A stretch of 64,000 nucleotides of DNA. Source: Coemansia sp. RSA 487 (taxonomy: Eukaryota; Kickxellomycota; Kickxellomycetes; Kickxellales; Kickxellaceae). Positions within the stretch are counted from its first letter, which is position 1; every line of letters begins with the position of its first letter. This document shows positions 28,470-39,962 of this stretch, in pieces. The translations under genes and the position numbers were made by a program. A model generated the notes under the pieces. The model was not told the origin of the DNA, made no database searches, and saw only the letters and a list, made by a program, of their open reading frames with translations. Location of the stretch: NCBI GenBank assembly GCA_027577595.1, contig JANBRJ010000075.1:1-64000 (forward strand), read 5' to 3'.

Positions 28470-30556
28470 CTACTGCTGGGGCGGCGTTGGCGAGCCCGGG
28501 TGAAAGCCGGAGAGCGCGTGCGAAGGCATGTGCATCGGCGGGAGGAGGTGGTGCGACTGCTCCAGGCGCTTGCGCAGCATGCGGTTGCCTTCTTCCAGCC
28601 CGCGGATGAACTGCACCGCATGTGCAAGGATGACCGCCTTGCTGGGTGTGCTGTGCGCCGTGCCTGGGTGGTTTCCAAGCGCAGGGTCACGCAGCGTTGT
28701 CACCAGCGTCATTAACTCGGCGTACCCGTGGCGGATCTGGTTCCGTCGCCGCTGCTCCGACGCAATGTGGTTGGCTCGCCGCTCCTCTTCTGTGAGGACC
28801 GCCCGTGGCATGCTTTTCTTGCTTTCTTTCCGCTTGCCGTCCTTCCCAGCTGTCGCAGCAGTGCTGTCCTCTCCTACATCATCATTGTCGTCGTCTTCTT
28901 CCGGCGCGTTGCCACCTAGGGCCACATACTCCTCCCCTGCCATGCCCGGGCCTGCATGCCTGGATCCATGGCCAGTACCAAATGCACTCTGCGGCATGGA
29001 CCGACGCCCTGCTATCGATCCTGCGGACGCTGCTTCCAGGATGGTTGGTGGCCGCGACAGCGCCAGGTGCATTCCATCTGTTCCAGCGCTTGCGCTGAAA
29101 GGAGAATGCGCGTCGCGCATCGGCGATCGCATGCTGCCCCGGGTCTTGCGCGGCTGGTCGAGCTGCTCAAACGATGCCTTGCGCTTTATTGACATATCGG
29201 ACTCGGACGGGGGTCGAGGAGACTGTATACTTGCGTCGGTCATAAAGTCGGTTCTCCACATAGAACCGGTGGCAGTATGCGGGCCTCCCTGGGAGAGCGC
29301 CGCCGGTATTTCCATGCTCAGAGCCCCTGTCCGCTGTTGCTGCATACTGGATACTGGCACTGAAGCGTTGGCTGTTGGGCTCACTAGATGCAACATAGCC
29401 GCTGCGCTGGACAAGGACGGGTGCGGTGACTGCGACTGGGATTGGCGCATGTCAAAGCTCAAACGCTGTGACATTGCTGCAATATCGGGAAACGCGGTGG
29501 ACTGCGGGTGGGGCGGTTCTCCGTGGTGGTCCTGGTTCTGCAGAAGCCATGACGACACCTTGTGCATCTCGTCAGATATGACGTTTCCGAGTGAAAGCTG
29601 CGATGTGCTGCCCAGGCTGTAATCAAACATAGACGCCTGCCGACGCATTGGCACGGCTCCGCCGGCTGTTCCGGCTGTGGTGTGGCTGCGGGTTCCGCCG
29701 ATGCTGGCTGATGGTGGTGCCATATGTGTAAGCCCTGAGGCAGCGTCGTTTCTGCTGTCGTCTAGGGACAGGTGCGGGATGGCATCGTCCATTGCGCCCA
29801 TCATTCCCGCCCCCACGCCAATCCCCATCCCCATGCTGGTGAAGTCTGTGCGTGACGAGAAGTTTGCCATTGGCAGAGGTGACGCAAGGTACGGTGCAAT
29901 ATCTAGGCCGTCGATGTCAAACCCACTGAGAAACGAGTTCAAGTAGGACTCCTCTTTGGAGTCAAACAGTGTGTTGCTGGCGGGCTGGAGCACAGGCTGC
30001 TCTTGCTGACGGTCTGCTTGTGTGACTTGTTGTTGTTGTTGTTGCTGTAGGCTGCTGACCTGGGTGCTGTTGAGCACTGCGCTTCCGCTGTCAAAACGAA
30101 GCCCAAGTGCGTTGGCGCTGTGTGTAGCGTATGGCTGCTGCGCCGAAAGGAATGCTGCCTCTAGCGCGTTGGAGGAGTCGGAGCTTTGCGGGAACAGGGG
30201 CGCTGGCTCGAGATCGGCGGGAATCGATGGAGGTCGCGGGGGAATCGACGTCGGCGGGAACGGGAGATTTTCAAAAAAGTCGCTGGTCGCAACAAGTAGC
30301 GACGGATCTACAACAATAGAAAGAAGCAGATGTAGAGACAGTAAACGGGCACACATAAAACAAGGGTGAGTGTTGCGTTCGGCTGCCCCCCTCCGGAGAG
30401 GGGTGATCGGGTGTGTTATAAGCAAAAGAGATGAAATAAAATAAGCGCAGGCAAGCAGCAAGAACATGATTCGGATCTATCGGAGCACAGCTGTTGCGTT
30501 CCGAAGAAGGTAAGTGCACGGAGACACAGTCTGGTTTGGCTGAACGCACCTGCCAT
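28470..30556 (-). CDS. bHLH transcription factor (Mlx/Ino4-like)
   Basis: The main exon is 28470-30307. I propose a 7-nt first exon at 30550-30556 (ATGGCAG) joined across a 242-nt intron ending in GTTGTAG, giving MADPSLLVATSDFFENLPF and about 614 residues in total. The open frame upstream of 30307 translates a hydrophobic run typical of an intron. Residues ~190-500 are Ser/Gln/Met-rich, including a Q-run. Near 510-590 lies a basic helix-loop-helix: HIASEQRRRNQIRHGYAELM (His, Glu, Arg at the E-box contact positions), a loop, and KAVILAHAVQFIRGLEEGNR, followed by a leucine-containing coiled coil. The basic region resembles Mlx/MondoA (HISAEQKRR). It probably binds CACGTG-like sites. The first exon is uncertain. 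Confidence 0.8.
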
Positions 30557-32494
30557 CAAAAAGCGCAAGCGGAGGAGCTGACATGTGAAAGAAAAGCCAT
30601 CACAGCCCCTCGTCTCCCTTGCAATTGCCCTAATTGCCTCCCTCTTTTGCCTCCTGCCTTTCACTATGCACGCACATAGCCATGTCTACCTTGTTTGGGA
30701 AAGATGGTCGGCCTGGGTCTGTGCGTGTAAACTGAATGTCGGGACTAATCGCTTACCTGTGTCAAGGGAGCCTGCTCCATTACCTCCTGGGTCCTCATTT
30801 GATACAAACAGATGTGTCCAATCCATATGTAGTTGTAGCTATCGTGCGCCTTCACTGTGTCGACAGACGCAGAAGACTTAGCTCTGGATTTCTGTTGTCT
30901 TTTGTTGTATATGCAGCCCCGGTCTCTCCTGGAGCGGCTGAAATATTGTGTTAATACAGCAGTGTATGTACAAGAACGGTGGCTGCGCGCCTGAACATAC
31001 GAGGCGTGAGAAGCCGGGTTTGCAGCGTGTTTAAAGCCAACGTATGCGACTTGGAAACGTTTTTTGGTCGGCGGGAACAGACCTGCGATATATACTAATA
31101 GCGGCAGGGATAAAGGCAAGCGGTGGTTGTAGCCCTGAATTCAAGCTGCGAACTGAGCAAACATGCAACGGAGCTGAAAGACAACTGCTGGCCCTTTTGC
31201 AAACAAATATGAAAAGGAGCGAAACGTCAGGCAGGAAATTCCAGGTGTACAATTCGAAAGGCGCACAGACCGATAGAAAAATAATCAAGATATACAGAAC
31301 GCAAAGTGTAAAAAGAGGCGAAGAAAGAAAACAGAAAAGAACAAGAGTGGAAAAATACATTTGATACCAATAAAGAAGGATATGGTGATACAAAAAAAGG
31401 TTGATGACCCAGGCTTCGATTAAGGTTCTCCTCCATTGGCGCCGTGCCTGCCATCTTCCTAGGCACGGGACACCATCATCTTTAGTGCTGATGTTTTTCT
31501 TGCCACAGTCCAGATGCTGCCAATGGCACGGAAAAGCGCTGTGAGACGATCGCGCTTTGGTGCTTGCCATAGAACCGGCCCCAGGCATGCGTGGTCTGCC
31601 ATGGATTCACGTGCACCTGCTTCACGTTTGTGCTGTTCGCACAAGCAACAAAGCGTGTCAATCTGTCTTGCGACCAGCTTTTCTTTTGCTTCTGCTTTTC
31701 GCAACATTTTTCTACCACCATCTTGAACGCTGAATTTTCATATATCTGTGGGGGATGTATTTATCTCACGTGAGAAGTGCTTTTCAAACAGTCGAATCAG
31801 ATTGCCCTTTGCAATGGACTAAAGACGAATTGGCCAGGCACACAGCTCAACAAGGAAAGAAAAAAAGGTCCCTTTTGACTCACTTTTGACCTCTAACTTT
31901 CCTTTCCTCTCCTTTCCTATTTTCCTTTCTACTTGCAACAACCTCTCTATCTCTTTGTGGTTGTTCTATTTGACCCTATTTATTTTTAACACTTTCAAGG
32001 CCATACGCCAGATTGCACTCCGTTGACAACTTTCCCTATTGCCTGTGGTTGCATTTTCGCTCTCAATCCGAACAAAATCCAACAACCTTATGTAGGCTAC
32101 ATTGCCTCTTGGTTTCCCCTGCCTAGCTATATTTTCGCTCTTCATTTGCCTTCTAGCCAAGACACACGCATAGTCAATTACCTCCAGGCTGTCTCTGTGC
32201 AAGGCCTATATTAATTTTACGCGTCTTTGTACGCCTGCTTTCACTCAGCGCACCATTCTCTGCGTCTAATTGCTGATTGTAGACGCGTACGCGTTAATTC
32301 GAACAGCTTCTGGGTCTCCTCCACCTACCCCTAAACACAGCAGCTGCTCTGCACTTGCCTTCGTTTAGCCTGGCCTGTTGTTCTTTTTAGTTTTCAGTTG
32401 CCTACCTTAGCTTTCTTCTTCTTTTATTCATTTGTATCGTCAAAGGCCCACACAATAGTAGCTGTTTCTGCCGCTTTGAGCAGCTATTCTTTTC
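30557..32494. other. Long intergenic region upstream of the Set3-like gene
   Basis: 1.9 kb. A 79-residue minus-strand frame at 31482-31721 (MVVEKCCEKQKQKKSW...) has reasonable coding composition and Trp spacing faintly like a SANT domain, but no clear match. From 31860 to 32440 the plus strand is strongly pyrimidine-rich (CCTTTCCTCTCC runs), a probable promoter and long 5'UTR for the PHD/SET gene. No RNA gene or repeat is recognised. Confidence 0.4.
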
Positions 32495-35400
32495 ATGGAA
32501 ATGCTGCCTTCAAATCATTCCAGCACCCGAGACCCCAGGGAAGATTCGACCCCAGATGAAGACCAGGGTTTAATTCGCTGCATCTGCAACATTGACGACG
32601 ACGACGGTTTCACAATTCAATGTGAGAACTGCCTAGTGTGGCAACACGCAGTTTGTGTTGGTGTTGAGCAGGACAACGTTCCCGACGAGTACCTCTGTGA
32701 AAAGTGTAACCCACGAAAGCTCGACATAAAGGTTAGTGCTCTGGAAAACGGTTTCTTGGCTAGCGTGCATGTGTAATTTGGGCCTTGTGTTTTTTTTTTT
32801 CATTTTGCTAATTTCCACTTTTTTATTGGTATGTGTTGTGCATATTTTGTAGCGTGCGGTTGAATACCAAAGACGGCGAATAGACTCTGAATACCGCAAC
32901 TCCAAAGAGCCCCGAAAGCGCCAAAAGAACTCCACATCAAAACCCAAAAGAGCTGACGAGTCGAACGACCGGAAAAAACGCGCTTCGGATACAAAGCAGC
33001 CACGTTCAAAGTCAGCCAAGTCAGCAGGATCAGGCCGAGACTCGTCCAGTCCAGCCGCATCGCGCACAGCAGACAAAGGACGCGATAATACACCGTTAGC
33101 AGACAGCTCCTACACTCCCATTGACAGCAATATTTTTGGCGTCGACGTGCAGGTGATGTTTCAGAGTGTGTTAGGCCAGCTTGCCGAGCAGCGTAATGCC
33201 GTTAGCGCGGCTGCAGCGTCGGTTACTTCCACGCCGCCGGCTTCGCTTACTGCTTCATCAGCCACGAAGAATGGTGCAGTGGAAGCAGCTTCTCTGCCAA
33301 CAAACGAATTGAATTCGGATTCAGGGAAGAAACAGGCTGACGACACATTGTCTGGCACACCGTTGCCCAATGGACGCAGTAACAGCCACCTGCCGCACCT
33401 CCCCTCAACGGCTGCCGTGGATGATGGCGCTGATCCGCATCTGCCATCAATGGTTCCAATGACAGATGAGGATATTAATAGCCCCATCCCTATCTACAAA
33501 GCGCTTGTTGGAAAGGAACGCTGTCAGACGGGATTATTTTCGAGCCGACGCATAGAGGGCCATCGCTATGTATGCGAGTACAAGGGACAGGTGCTTCTAA
33601 AGGCAGCGTACAAGGAAGATCCTAAAAACTACTACGAGCTTTTGCGGACAACCCGCCCATACTCGCATTTCCACCCAGAGATCGATATATGCGTTGACGC
33701 GCGCCGCCAGGGCTCTGAGGTGCGCTTTATTCGCCGCAGCTGCAGCCCGAATGTGTGTTTGAAAAGCGTGTTTGTGCCCGACAACGCCAGTCCGCTTATT
33801 TACCTGGGACTGTTTGCGCAGCGTGACGTAGAGCCAGATGAGGAGCTTACGCTTAGTTGGGAATGGGAGGACGGCGAGCTTCCCGCTCTGGCACGGATGT
33901 CTCCTAGCGAAGCAGAAGATTATCTGGGCCGTCCAGAGGGTCGCAGGCTGAGCAAAGTATGGCGCCAGGCCTTTGCTGGCGTGTCATGCGCGTGTCCAGA
34001 TTCGCTATGCGAAGTGCGTCGGCTGTTTGCATTGCTGAATGTCGAAGAGTTGCCAACAAAGCCCGATATCAGCGGCCCGCTGAAGAGGCGAGCAAGCCGA
34101 GTGACCAGGCTCGACACCAATGGTGCAGACGTTGACGACCAGGACCCACCATCACCCTCGTCGTCGAATATGCAGTCATCGGATGACCATAAGCCCGCTC
34201 GTAATTCTCACTCTCGTAAGGGCAGTGCTGCTTCGGGAGTGGGAAATGATCGCACGATCCGTGAGGCGTCGGATGACGTGGAGAAAAACGGGAACGCATC
34301 GCAAGATAGACTATCAATACGATCAGGCAGCCAGCTGAGGCGCAGCTTGTCTTCCCGAAACACCAGCGCCAATGCAAGTCAGAATAGCGAAGCGCTGCAT
34401 TTTTATGTCAACCATAATGGCAACAGCAACAACGGTGACAGCATGCTTGATGGCGCTGGCGATAATGAGACAGAAGACTTTAATGATCGGCTCAGCGAAA
34501 ATCCGACGAGTCGCAGTGCCTCAAACAGCCATCATACGAACGCTACTGTGGCAGAACTGGCACCAGGCAGAAACAGTGACAGTGACAGTGGTAGTGGTGA
34601 GCTACACCCGCGCAAACGAAAGCCCAGTGCGCAACCAGTCGGTGATCCCAGCACATTGACTGACTTGGAGACCAGAAACATCAGCAACGGCAACAGCAGC
34701 AAGAAGCACCGGCCATCTATCAGCTCGGTTGCTTCTAAAAATGCATCACAAAGCATCGCATTGCCACTAAAAAAGCTCTGGGTGAAAAAATACCTGGAAG
34801 AGTGTTCTGAACCGCGCATTATCAGCAAGGACGGCGAAAATATGACCATTGTCGAGAACCCGCCATCTCATTCAGCAAATTTAGCTGTAACGCAGCCTGC
34901 ACTGGCGCCTGGGCGCGAAGACTCTGCAAGCAGGCACAGTAGCGTTCACGAAGAACTGGAAGAACAAAATGGCAGAGATTTGGGTATTGTGGTCAATGCA
35001 TCTGCAGCGACAGAACCGCCTGCTGACAACACAGTAGAAAGTGGCCAAAATATCATAAAGTCTGAACCGACAGACGCCGATGCACCGACCCCGCCACCAA
35101 CCACCAGCCCCCCCGCCTCGTTGGCCTTGGAGAGAGATACCAGTGCCGCTCAAGTTTCTGTCACCAATGCGGCTGATGGTAGTAAGCCCGCGCTATCGGC
35201 CGTAGATAACGATGGCAGCGCCCAGACTAAACCCCAAGTTGAGCCAGAAATGCCAGCGAAAACAGCAGAAACAAAGCCCGACGAAGTCCAAAAGACAAGT
35301 GTGCCTGCTGCAGAGCAAGCAAACAAACCACCTCCAAAGAAGCAACGCCTTTCTCTCCAAGAATATAATAAGCGCCGACGCGTGAACACCCCTAGCGTAG

Positions 35401-36650
35401 GCAGTAAGGAAGCTGAATCGAAGGACACTTCCACTGTCAACACGCCTTTAGCTTTACAAAGCGAGGAACCCACCCCAGAGTCCGCTTCCGCGTCTGCGGT
35501 CCCTGAGGAGCCTTCGCAGACGACCGATCTTCCGGCAGTAAAGGCGGGTGTCACGGCTGACAAGCAAACTCACAGGCGGATATCCGGTGGCAGTGGGATA
35601 TCTCGGAATGCCATTAGTAGAATCGGCGACGACGTGCTACCAGCTCCAGTTCCTGTGCGTCCAGTATCGATAGCCCATTCGGAGACTGTGGCGCCTGGCA
35701 GAGGAAGCACCACGCCACCGCTCCCGTCAGCTCTGTTTGCACCGACCGAGAGTATGCTGACAAACGGAAAAGAGATCACATCAAATCAACAGCGGTTCTC
35801 ACGCTCCCCATCGCTTGCGTTGGGCACACCGTCTGCACCGCTTAAAATGGCGGGCAGTCCTGCACGGAGGTCGTTGTCGTCGTCGCTGCCGCCACAGCCA
35901 CCACCACCACCACCGCCGCCGCCGCCATCAATGCCACCAGCTCCAGCTCAGACGTCATCGTTGGAATCGGGATCAGGAGGCGTTTCGTCTGGCGCCGGAC
36001 GCGGGGACGAGCGGCCTCGAAGCAGCACCGGGTATACCAACAGCACACGGTTTGAGCGCAGCGGGACGAGTGCCTACGATGCGTTCGAGCGTGACAGGGA
36101 TCGTGTGCAGCCTGGCAGCGTGTATCGGCCGCGCGAGCGTGACTATGGGTATCGCGACTCGGGAAACTCGGAGCGCGAGAGCGGCGAGATTGCGCACCGT
36201 CGTGAGAGAATGCGCTCAAGATCGCGCGGACGTGGAGATCGGGACCGCGAACGGCGTCACAACACTTTTGGTGGCACTAGCAGTGCACAGCACTATCATG
36301 GGAGTCACTATCACCAGCCGCCGATTGGGGATGGGATGCCGCCGCCGCCTGGACCTCCACGGTCGCTGACACCGCACAGCAGCGAGGGCGGGCGTGGGTC
36401 ACAGCGTGGGTTCAGCGACTGGCGGCCTGGAAGCGGCTATTCATCGCAGCGGATGTCACCATCGCCATCATTCTACGGCTCGGGACCGACAGCATCCTCC
36501 CGCACCCAGTCGCAGCAGCAGCAGCAGCCGCCGCCGCCGCCACCCCCGCATGTACAGCAGCCAGGTGGCTCAACGGGGTCTGTTGGCGTGTCGCGGCGCA
36601 CCGGCATTGGAACTGGAGGAAGCAGAGGAGGATCGCCACTGCGCAAGTGA
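32495..36650 (+). CDS. PHD + SET domain protein, Set3/MLL5-like
   Basis: Two exons: 32495-32731 and 32853-36650 (intron 121 nt, GTTAGT donor, TTTGTAG acceptor), 1344 residues. The PHD finger at about 28-72 has all Cys/His ligands (CICNIDDDDGFTIQCENC, WQHAVCV, YLCEKC). The SET domain (about 290-420) reads KERCQTGLF, RYVCEYKGQ, RFIRRSCSPNV and EELTLSWEW. As in Set3, MLL5 and SETD5, the usual NHSCxPN and catalytic Tyr are altered, so it is probably a non-catalytic scaffold of a histone deacetylase complex that reads H3K4 methylation. The rest is disordered: Ser/Asn-rich, a Pro10-like run (nt 35898-35930) and an Arg/Asp/Arg-Ser C-terminus. Confidence 0.88.
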
Positions 36651-36818
36651 TACCAGGGCTTTGAGATGGCCAAGCTGTTTAGTTTAAGCTAGATCCGGAT
36701 TTGGGTCTGGATCTGGATCGATGTTTTGCGTTCACGGATGAACACATATTTTGTTAATATATTTTTGATTCTTTTTGTTGCGTTTTTAATTATCTTCAAT
36801 CTTTTAAAGCTGCGTGCA

Positions 36819-37001
36819 ATGCTGTGCTGTGCAAAACTAATCGCGCCAAATAAGAAGGATGTACACGCGTCGAATGGTGGAAGGTTTGCGGTGGCAATAA
36901 CACATTTTGCGCTCCGAGAAAAGGTTGTTTGCGCAGACGTGGCATATGCGTCAGTGCAAAACAGGAAAACACACAAGAGCAAACACAAATGACTAGTACT
37001 G
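36819..37001 (-). repeat. Dispersed 183-bp repeat, copy B
   Basis: Full-length relative of copy A (361-544) in reverse orientation, beginning on the minus strand at CAGTACTAG (37001) and ending at ACAGCAT (36819). Differences cluster in the middle and near the end, where the TTTTGCAAAA palindrome of the other copies has decayed. Confidence 0.75.
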
Positions 37002-37257
37002 ACACTGATATGGTCAGGCTGTTGAATGCTTCATAGACGTTTCTTGATGTCCACCAGCACTGCAGTTGGGTCCCTGTTCAAGGTAGTGGTGGTGCTTCTT
37101 CAGACTTCCAAGTTTTATTAGAATCAATATTAACTAGCCATATTAAAAGCACAAACCGAGACTGAGAAGCCAATCCATTTTAGTGTGAAATAATAGACGT
37201 GTAGCAAACTGCTTTCTCCATTAAGCCCAGTTTGCGCCTCTTGCTTCCAAGCGCAAA

Positions 37258-37344
37258 CATAGCGCCAACCGACGCAAACCTTCCACCATTCGACGCGTGT
37301 ACATCCTTCTTATTTGGCGCGATTAGTTTTGCAAAATACAGCAT
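37258..37344 (+). repeat. Dispersed repeat, copy C (internally deleted)
   Basis: Matches the 3' portion of copies A and B. Relative to copy A, about 42 bp are missing between two GCAAAC words, as expected from slippage between short direct repeats. The end, with the TTTTGCAAAA palindrome and TACAGCA, is intact. Confidence 0.7.
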
Positions 37345-38598
37345 GTTTTGCTAGTCACGCGCTGATCTGTAGCCCTACGCGGATCAGGTGTTGTGTGTAG
37401 GTATGCGTGGGAGAGGTTGTCTGTGTCCAGACATTTTCCCATGTCTCAGCCACAGCATGTCAAGGTTTCTCCATCTATCTGCTGATGGAAGGCTAGAAAG
37501 TCATTATTAAAATGTGGCCTGGGCCGGTTTGTCCAGGCTGTCCAAGGTTCCGGATAGATCATTTCAAGAACGGAATCGCTGTTTGGGGATTGGGGATTGG
37601 GGAAGAAAAATACAGGCACAGCTCTTGCCAAAGCGGATGAAATTGTCCTATTTCACTCGAAATATGATTTGCAAGCGGAGAAATTTCGGGGAGCTTTGAA
37701 GGTTTATGGAAGTTTCCATTGAGAAGCATCGTGTTACATGTCTAGCCAATAGGGAGCAAGCAGCAGATGGGGATTTCCTTTTGTGAGAAGGAAATTGCAA
37801 AAATCTTCGGATGTCCACTCCCCTCTTTTCTATGTACTTGGCAAAGTTCAAATAGGTGGAGGACGAGACACGGAAAAAAGGAGTCCAGTTAGCTGGCAGG
37901 CATTGGGGTCCGCTGTCCTTGACATCCGCCGAAGCTTGTGCAAGGCTCCACTGGTTCCTTGTCAAACCGTTAGCCTGTGGTCGGCGTATAAGCGAACTCC
38001 CAACAGTAACAACAGCAACAGCCGGTACTGGTACTGACTGTCTGCTGGGAGAAAGGAGACATGCTCTGGACAGAGTGTGCTTATAAATTAGCAGGTAGGG
38101 CATGGGCATGGGCATGGGCGTGAGCATGAGCATGAGCAGGGGCGCTGGGCGGGCCACAAAGCAAAAAAGGACAAAGGTGTGCGCCAAAGAGCGCTGCCAA
38201 GCAAAGCAACAAAGAGCAGAAAAGGCTTGCTAGCAGTCGGCCTTTCTTTTTTTCTTCATTGACTGCCCAGACTCTTAAATGGTCGCCTCCCCGCTTCCCT
38301 CCTTTGCTTTCTTGCCTTCTTTTACCGCCTTATTTTTTCTTTCTTTCTTGTAATTAACCACTGGCATTTGTTATTTTTATTTGTGTGGTTTCTATTAATT
38401 CTCGACTGGTACTGCTGGCTTTGTGGTTGTTTCTCGGGACGCCGCGCTCTTCCAAAACCCGCCTTTTATTCTTTGCTTTTTGCATTCTCTTCTCCCCCAC
38501 ATTCAATTTTCTCTTTTTTTCTTGCTTTTCCAAAATCGTGGGTCCTGCTTCTGGCTCTGTCTCCATACAAAACCAGTCAGTGTGTTAAATATATTAAA
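37345..38598. other. Intergenic with a short minisatellite
   Basis: Contains a 179-codon minus-strand frame (37648-38187) whose N-terminal part is produced by the simple repeat at 38096-38142. No domain is visible and I do not call it. C/T-rich sequence at 38260-38350 precedes the PAP2 gene. The plus-strand frame before 38599 is 5'UTR. Confidence 0.4.
38096..38142 (+). repeat. GGGCAT/GAGCAT hexanucleotide repeat
   Basis: Seven to eight imperfect 6-bp units (GGGCAT, then GAGCAT). A probable variable-length tract. Confidence 0.75.
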
Positions 38599-39729
38599 AT
38601 GAAGCGGCGACTGTCCATGGTCTTCAAGAGCCTGAAACGGAAAATTGTTGTTGGGATTGCTGGCCCTAGCAGCCACCAGCGCCAAGCTGTCGTCAGCCTG
38701 GCACTTCTAGCGCTTAGCGAGCTTGCGCTGCTGACGCTGACATTCTGCACAAACTTTTTGTCCGCGTACATCCACAATACGCTTGAAGTCTTCCATGGCT
38801 TCCGCCTGCGAGCACTGAGCAATGCACTGAGCATCGTTTCCTTTGAGCGTGTCATGGGCATCTTTGTCGAACAGCCGTTGCAGCGCTGGCACGATGCCAA
38901 CTTTGGTGGCTGGACCTTCTGGAACACCTACTATGCTGGCGTCCACCCCGTCGTCACTGTGCTGTTCCTTGTCTTCATCCTTATCCGCATGTTTGCCTGG
39001 AAGCTCACCCGCGTCAACTGGAAGCGCATGAATGAGGGCGTCATGTCGCCCGCCGCCGCCACCGACTATGCGCCCCTGGCCTCGAACGACTCGCCCTACT
39101 ATGCCCCCGAAAACGCAAGCGCTGTTGTCACGCAGTGCTCTTTTAGCGACATGACTCCTGCACAGCAGTACCGCTTCCTGCGCTCCATATGGGTTCTTGG
39201 TGCCTGGCTTGCCTTCTTTGGCTTCCTTTTTATTCCCACCATGCCGCCGCGCCTCCTGCCTGTCTGCGACTTTCTTAACTATGCAGGTGCTAATGTCGGT
39301 GCCTGTCTTACAACCGAGTACTCTTTCATCGACACTATTGGTGCCCATGGCTCGCTGCTCTGGGACTGGAACGACGACTCGGTCAAGACTCTCAACAACC
39401 CGTATGCCGCCTTTCCGTCGCAGCACACCCTTTTTGCTGCCTGGTGCGCAATGACCTGGATCATGCTCATGGGCCCTGCTTCATCCTCAAGCATCAGCAC
39501 TACTCGCTACTGGCTGCGTGGTCTTCTTCGCTGGGGAATCATCATCTACCCGATGGTCACCATCTACTGCATTGTTATCACAGCCAACCACTATATTGCC
39601 GATGCTCTGGGTGGTCTCGTGGCTTTGGCCATCTCCTACGGCGCCGTCTATGCATACTACCTGTACAAAGACTGTCGCTTCTCGTACCACAAGGACGATA
39701 CCATGGTATCTGCTGTGCTCCCGTACTAG
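38599..39729 (+). CDS. PAP2-superfamily membrane enzyme (inositolphosphotransferase-like)
   Basis: 376 residues from the ATG at 38599, with about six hydrophobic segments. The PAP2 active-site motifs are visible: AAFPSQHTLFAAW at about 270 (C2, PSxH) and ITANHYIADALGG at about 335 (C3, H-x3-D). WKLTRVNWKRM and PTMPPRLLPVC (an R before the C2 loop) fit the PAP2_3 group that contains Aur1 (inositol phosphorylceramide synthase) and related bacterial and fungal proteins. It probably acts on lipid phosphates or head groups in Golgi/ER. The ~75 codons open upstream of the ATG are Phe/Leu-rich 5'UTR. It ends 233 bp from a convergent gene. Confidence 0.82.
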   Translation: MKRRLSMVFKSLKRKIVVGIAGPSSHQRQAVVSLALLALSELALLTLTFCTNFLSAYIHNTLEVFHGFRLRALSNALSIVSFERVMGIFVEQPLQRWHDANFGGWTFWNTYYAGVHPVVTVLFLVFILIRMFAWKLTRVNWKRMNEGVMSPAAATDYAPLASNDSPYYAPENASAVVTQCSFSDMTPAQQYRFLRSIWVLGAWLAFFGFLFIPTMPPRLLPVCDFLNYAGANVGACLTTEYSFIDTIGAHGSLLWDWNDDSVKTLNNPYAAFPSQHTLFAAWCAMTWIMLMGPASSSSISTTRYWLRGLLRWGIIIYPMVTIYCIVITANHYIADALGGLVALAISYGAVYAYYLYKDCRFSYHKDDTMVSAVLPY

Positions 39730-39962
39730 GCTCCAAGTTGGCACATCACAAACGTGAAATTGCTCACTAACTCCCCCCCCCATTAATTCTGATACAGGCA
39801 CTCTATAATCTGTTACAACCATCAACCATTATTACCATTTTTAATCTCACCATCTCCTAATAGTTAGTTAGCTAGTTGGTATTTCTATCATCATATGTCT
39901 AATTTGTACGATACCCTTCGTTTTAATACACTACTATTGTCTGTTGGCAGCAAAGTTAAATA

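Larger units (their letters stand above)
36819..37344. mobile_element. MITE-like foldback element
   Basis: A ~526-bp element bounded by inverted repeats of about 72 bp: 36819-36890, and 37274-37344 in reverse orientation. By eye they are about 93% identical and share ATGCTGT at the outer ends and CGCGTCGAATGGTGGAAGG inside. The left side carries a full 183-bp repeat unit, the right side a shortened one. There is no coding capacity. No clear target-site duplication is seen. The same end sequence lies next to the Fanzor-like gene at 361-544. It sits about 170 bp after the Set3-like stop codon. Confidence 0.65.

Noticed and set aside
28528-29622. A 364-codon antisense ORF across the bHLH gene
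   Set aside because: The Cys/Ser/Arg-rich shadow of a low-complexity, GC-rich coding region; the minus strand has the bHLH domain.
36819-37344. Whether the inverted pair of repeats could be LTRs
   Set aside because: The copies are inverted rather than direct, are short, lack TG...CA ends, and there is no primer-binding site or polypurine tract.
37648-38187. A 179-codon minus-strand ORF upstream of the PAP2 gene
   Set aside because: Its N-terminal part is translated from a hexanucleotide repeat and no domain is recognisable. Left uncalled.
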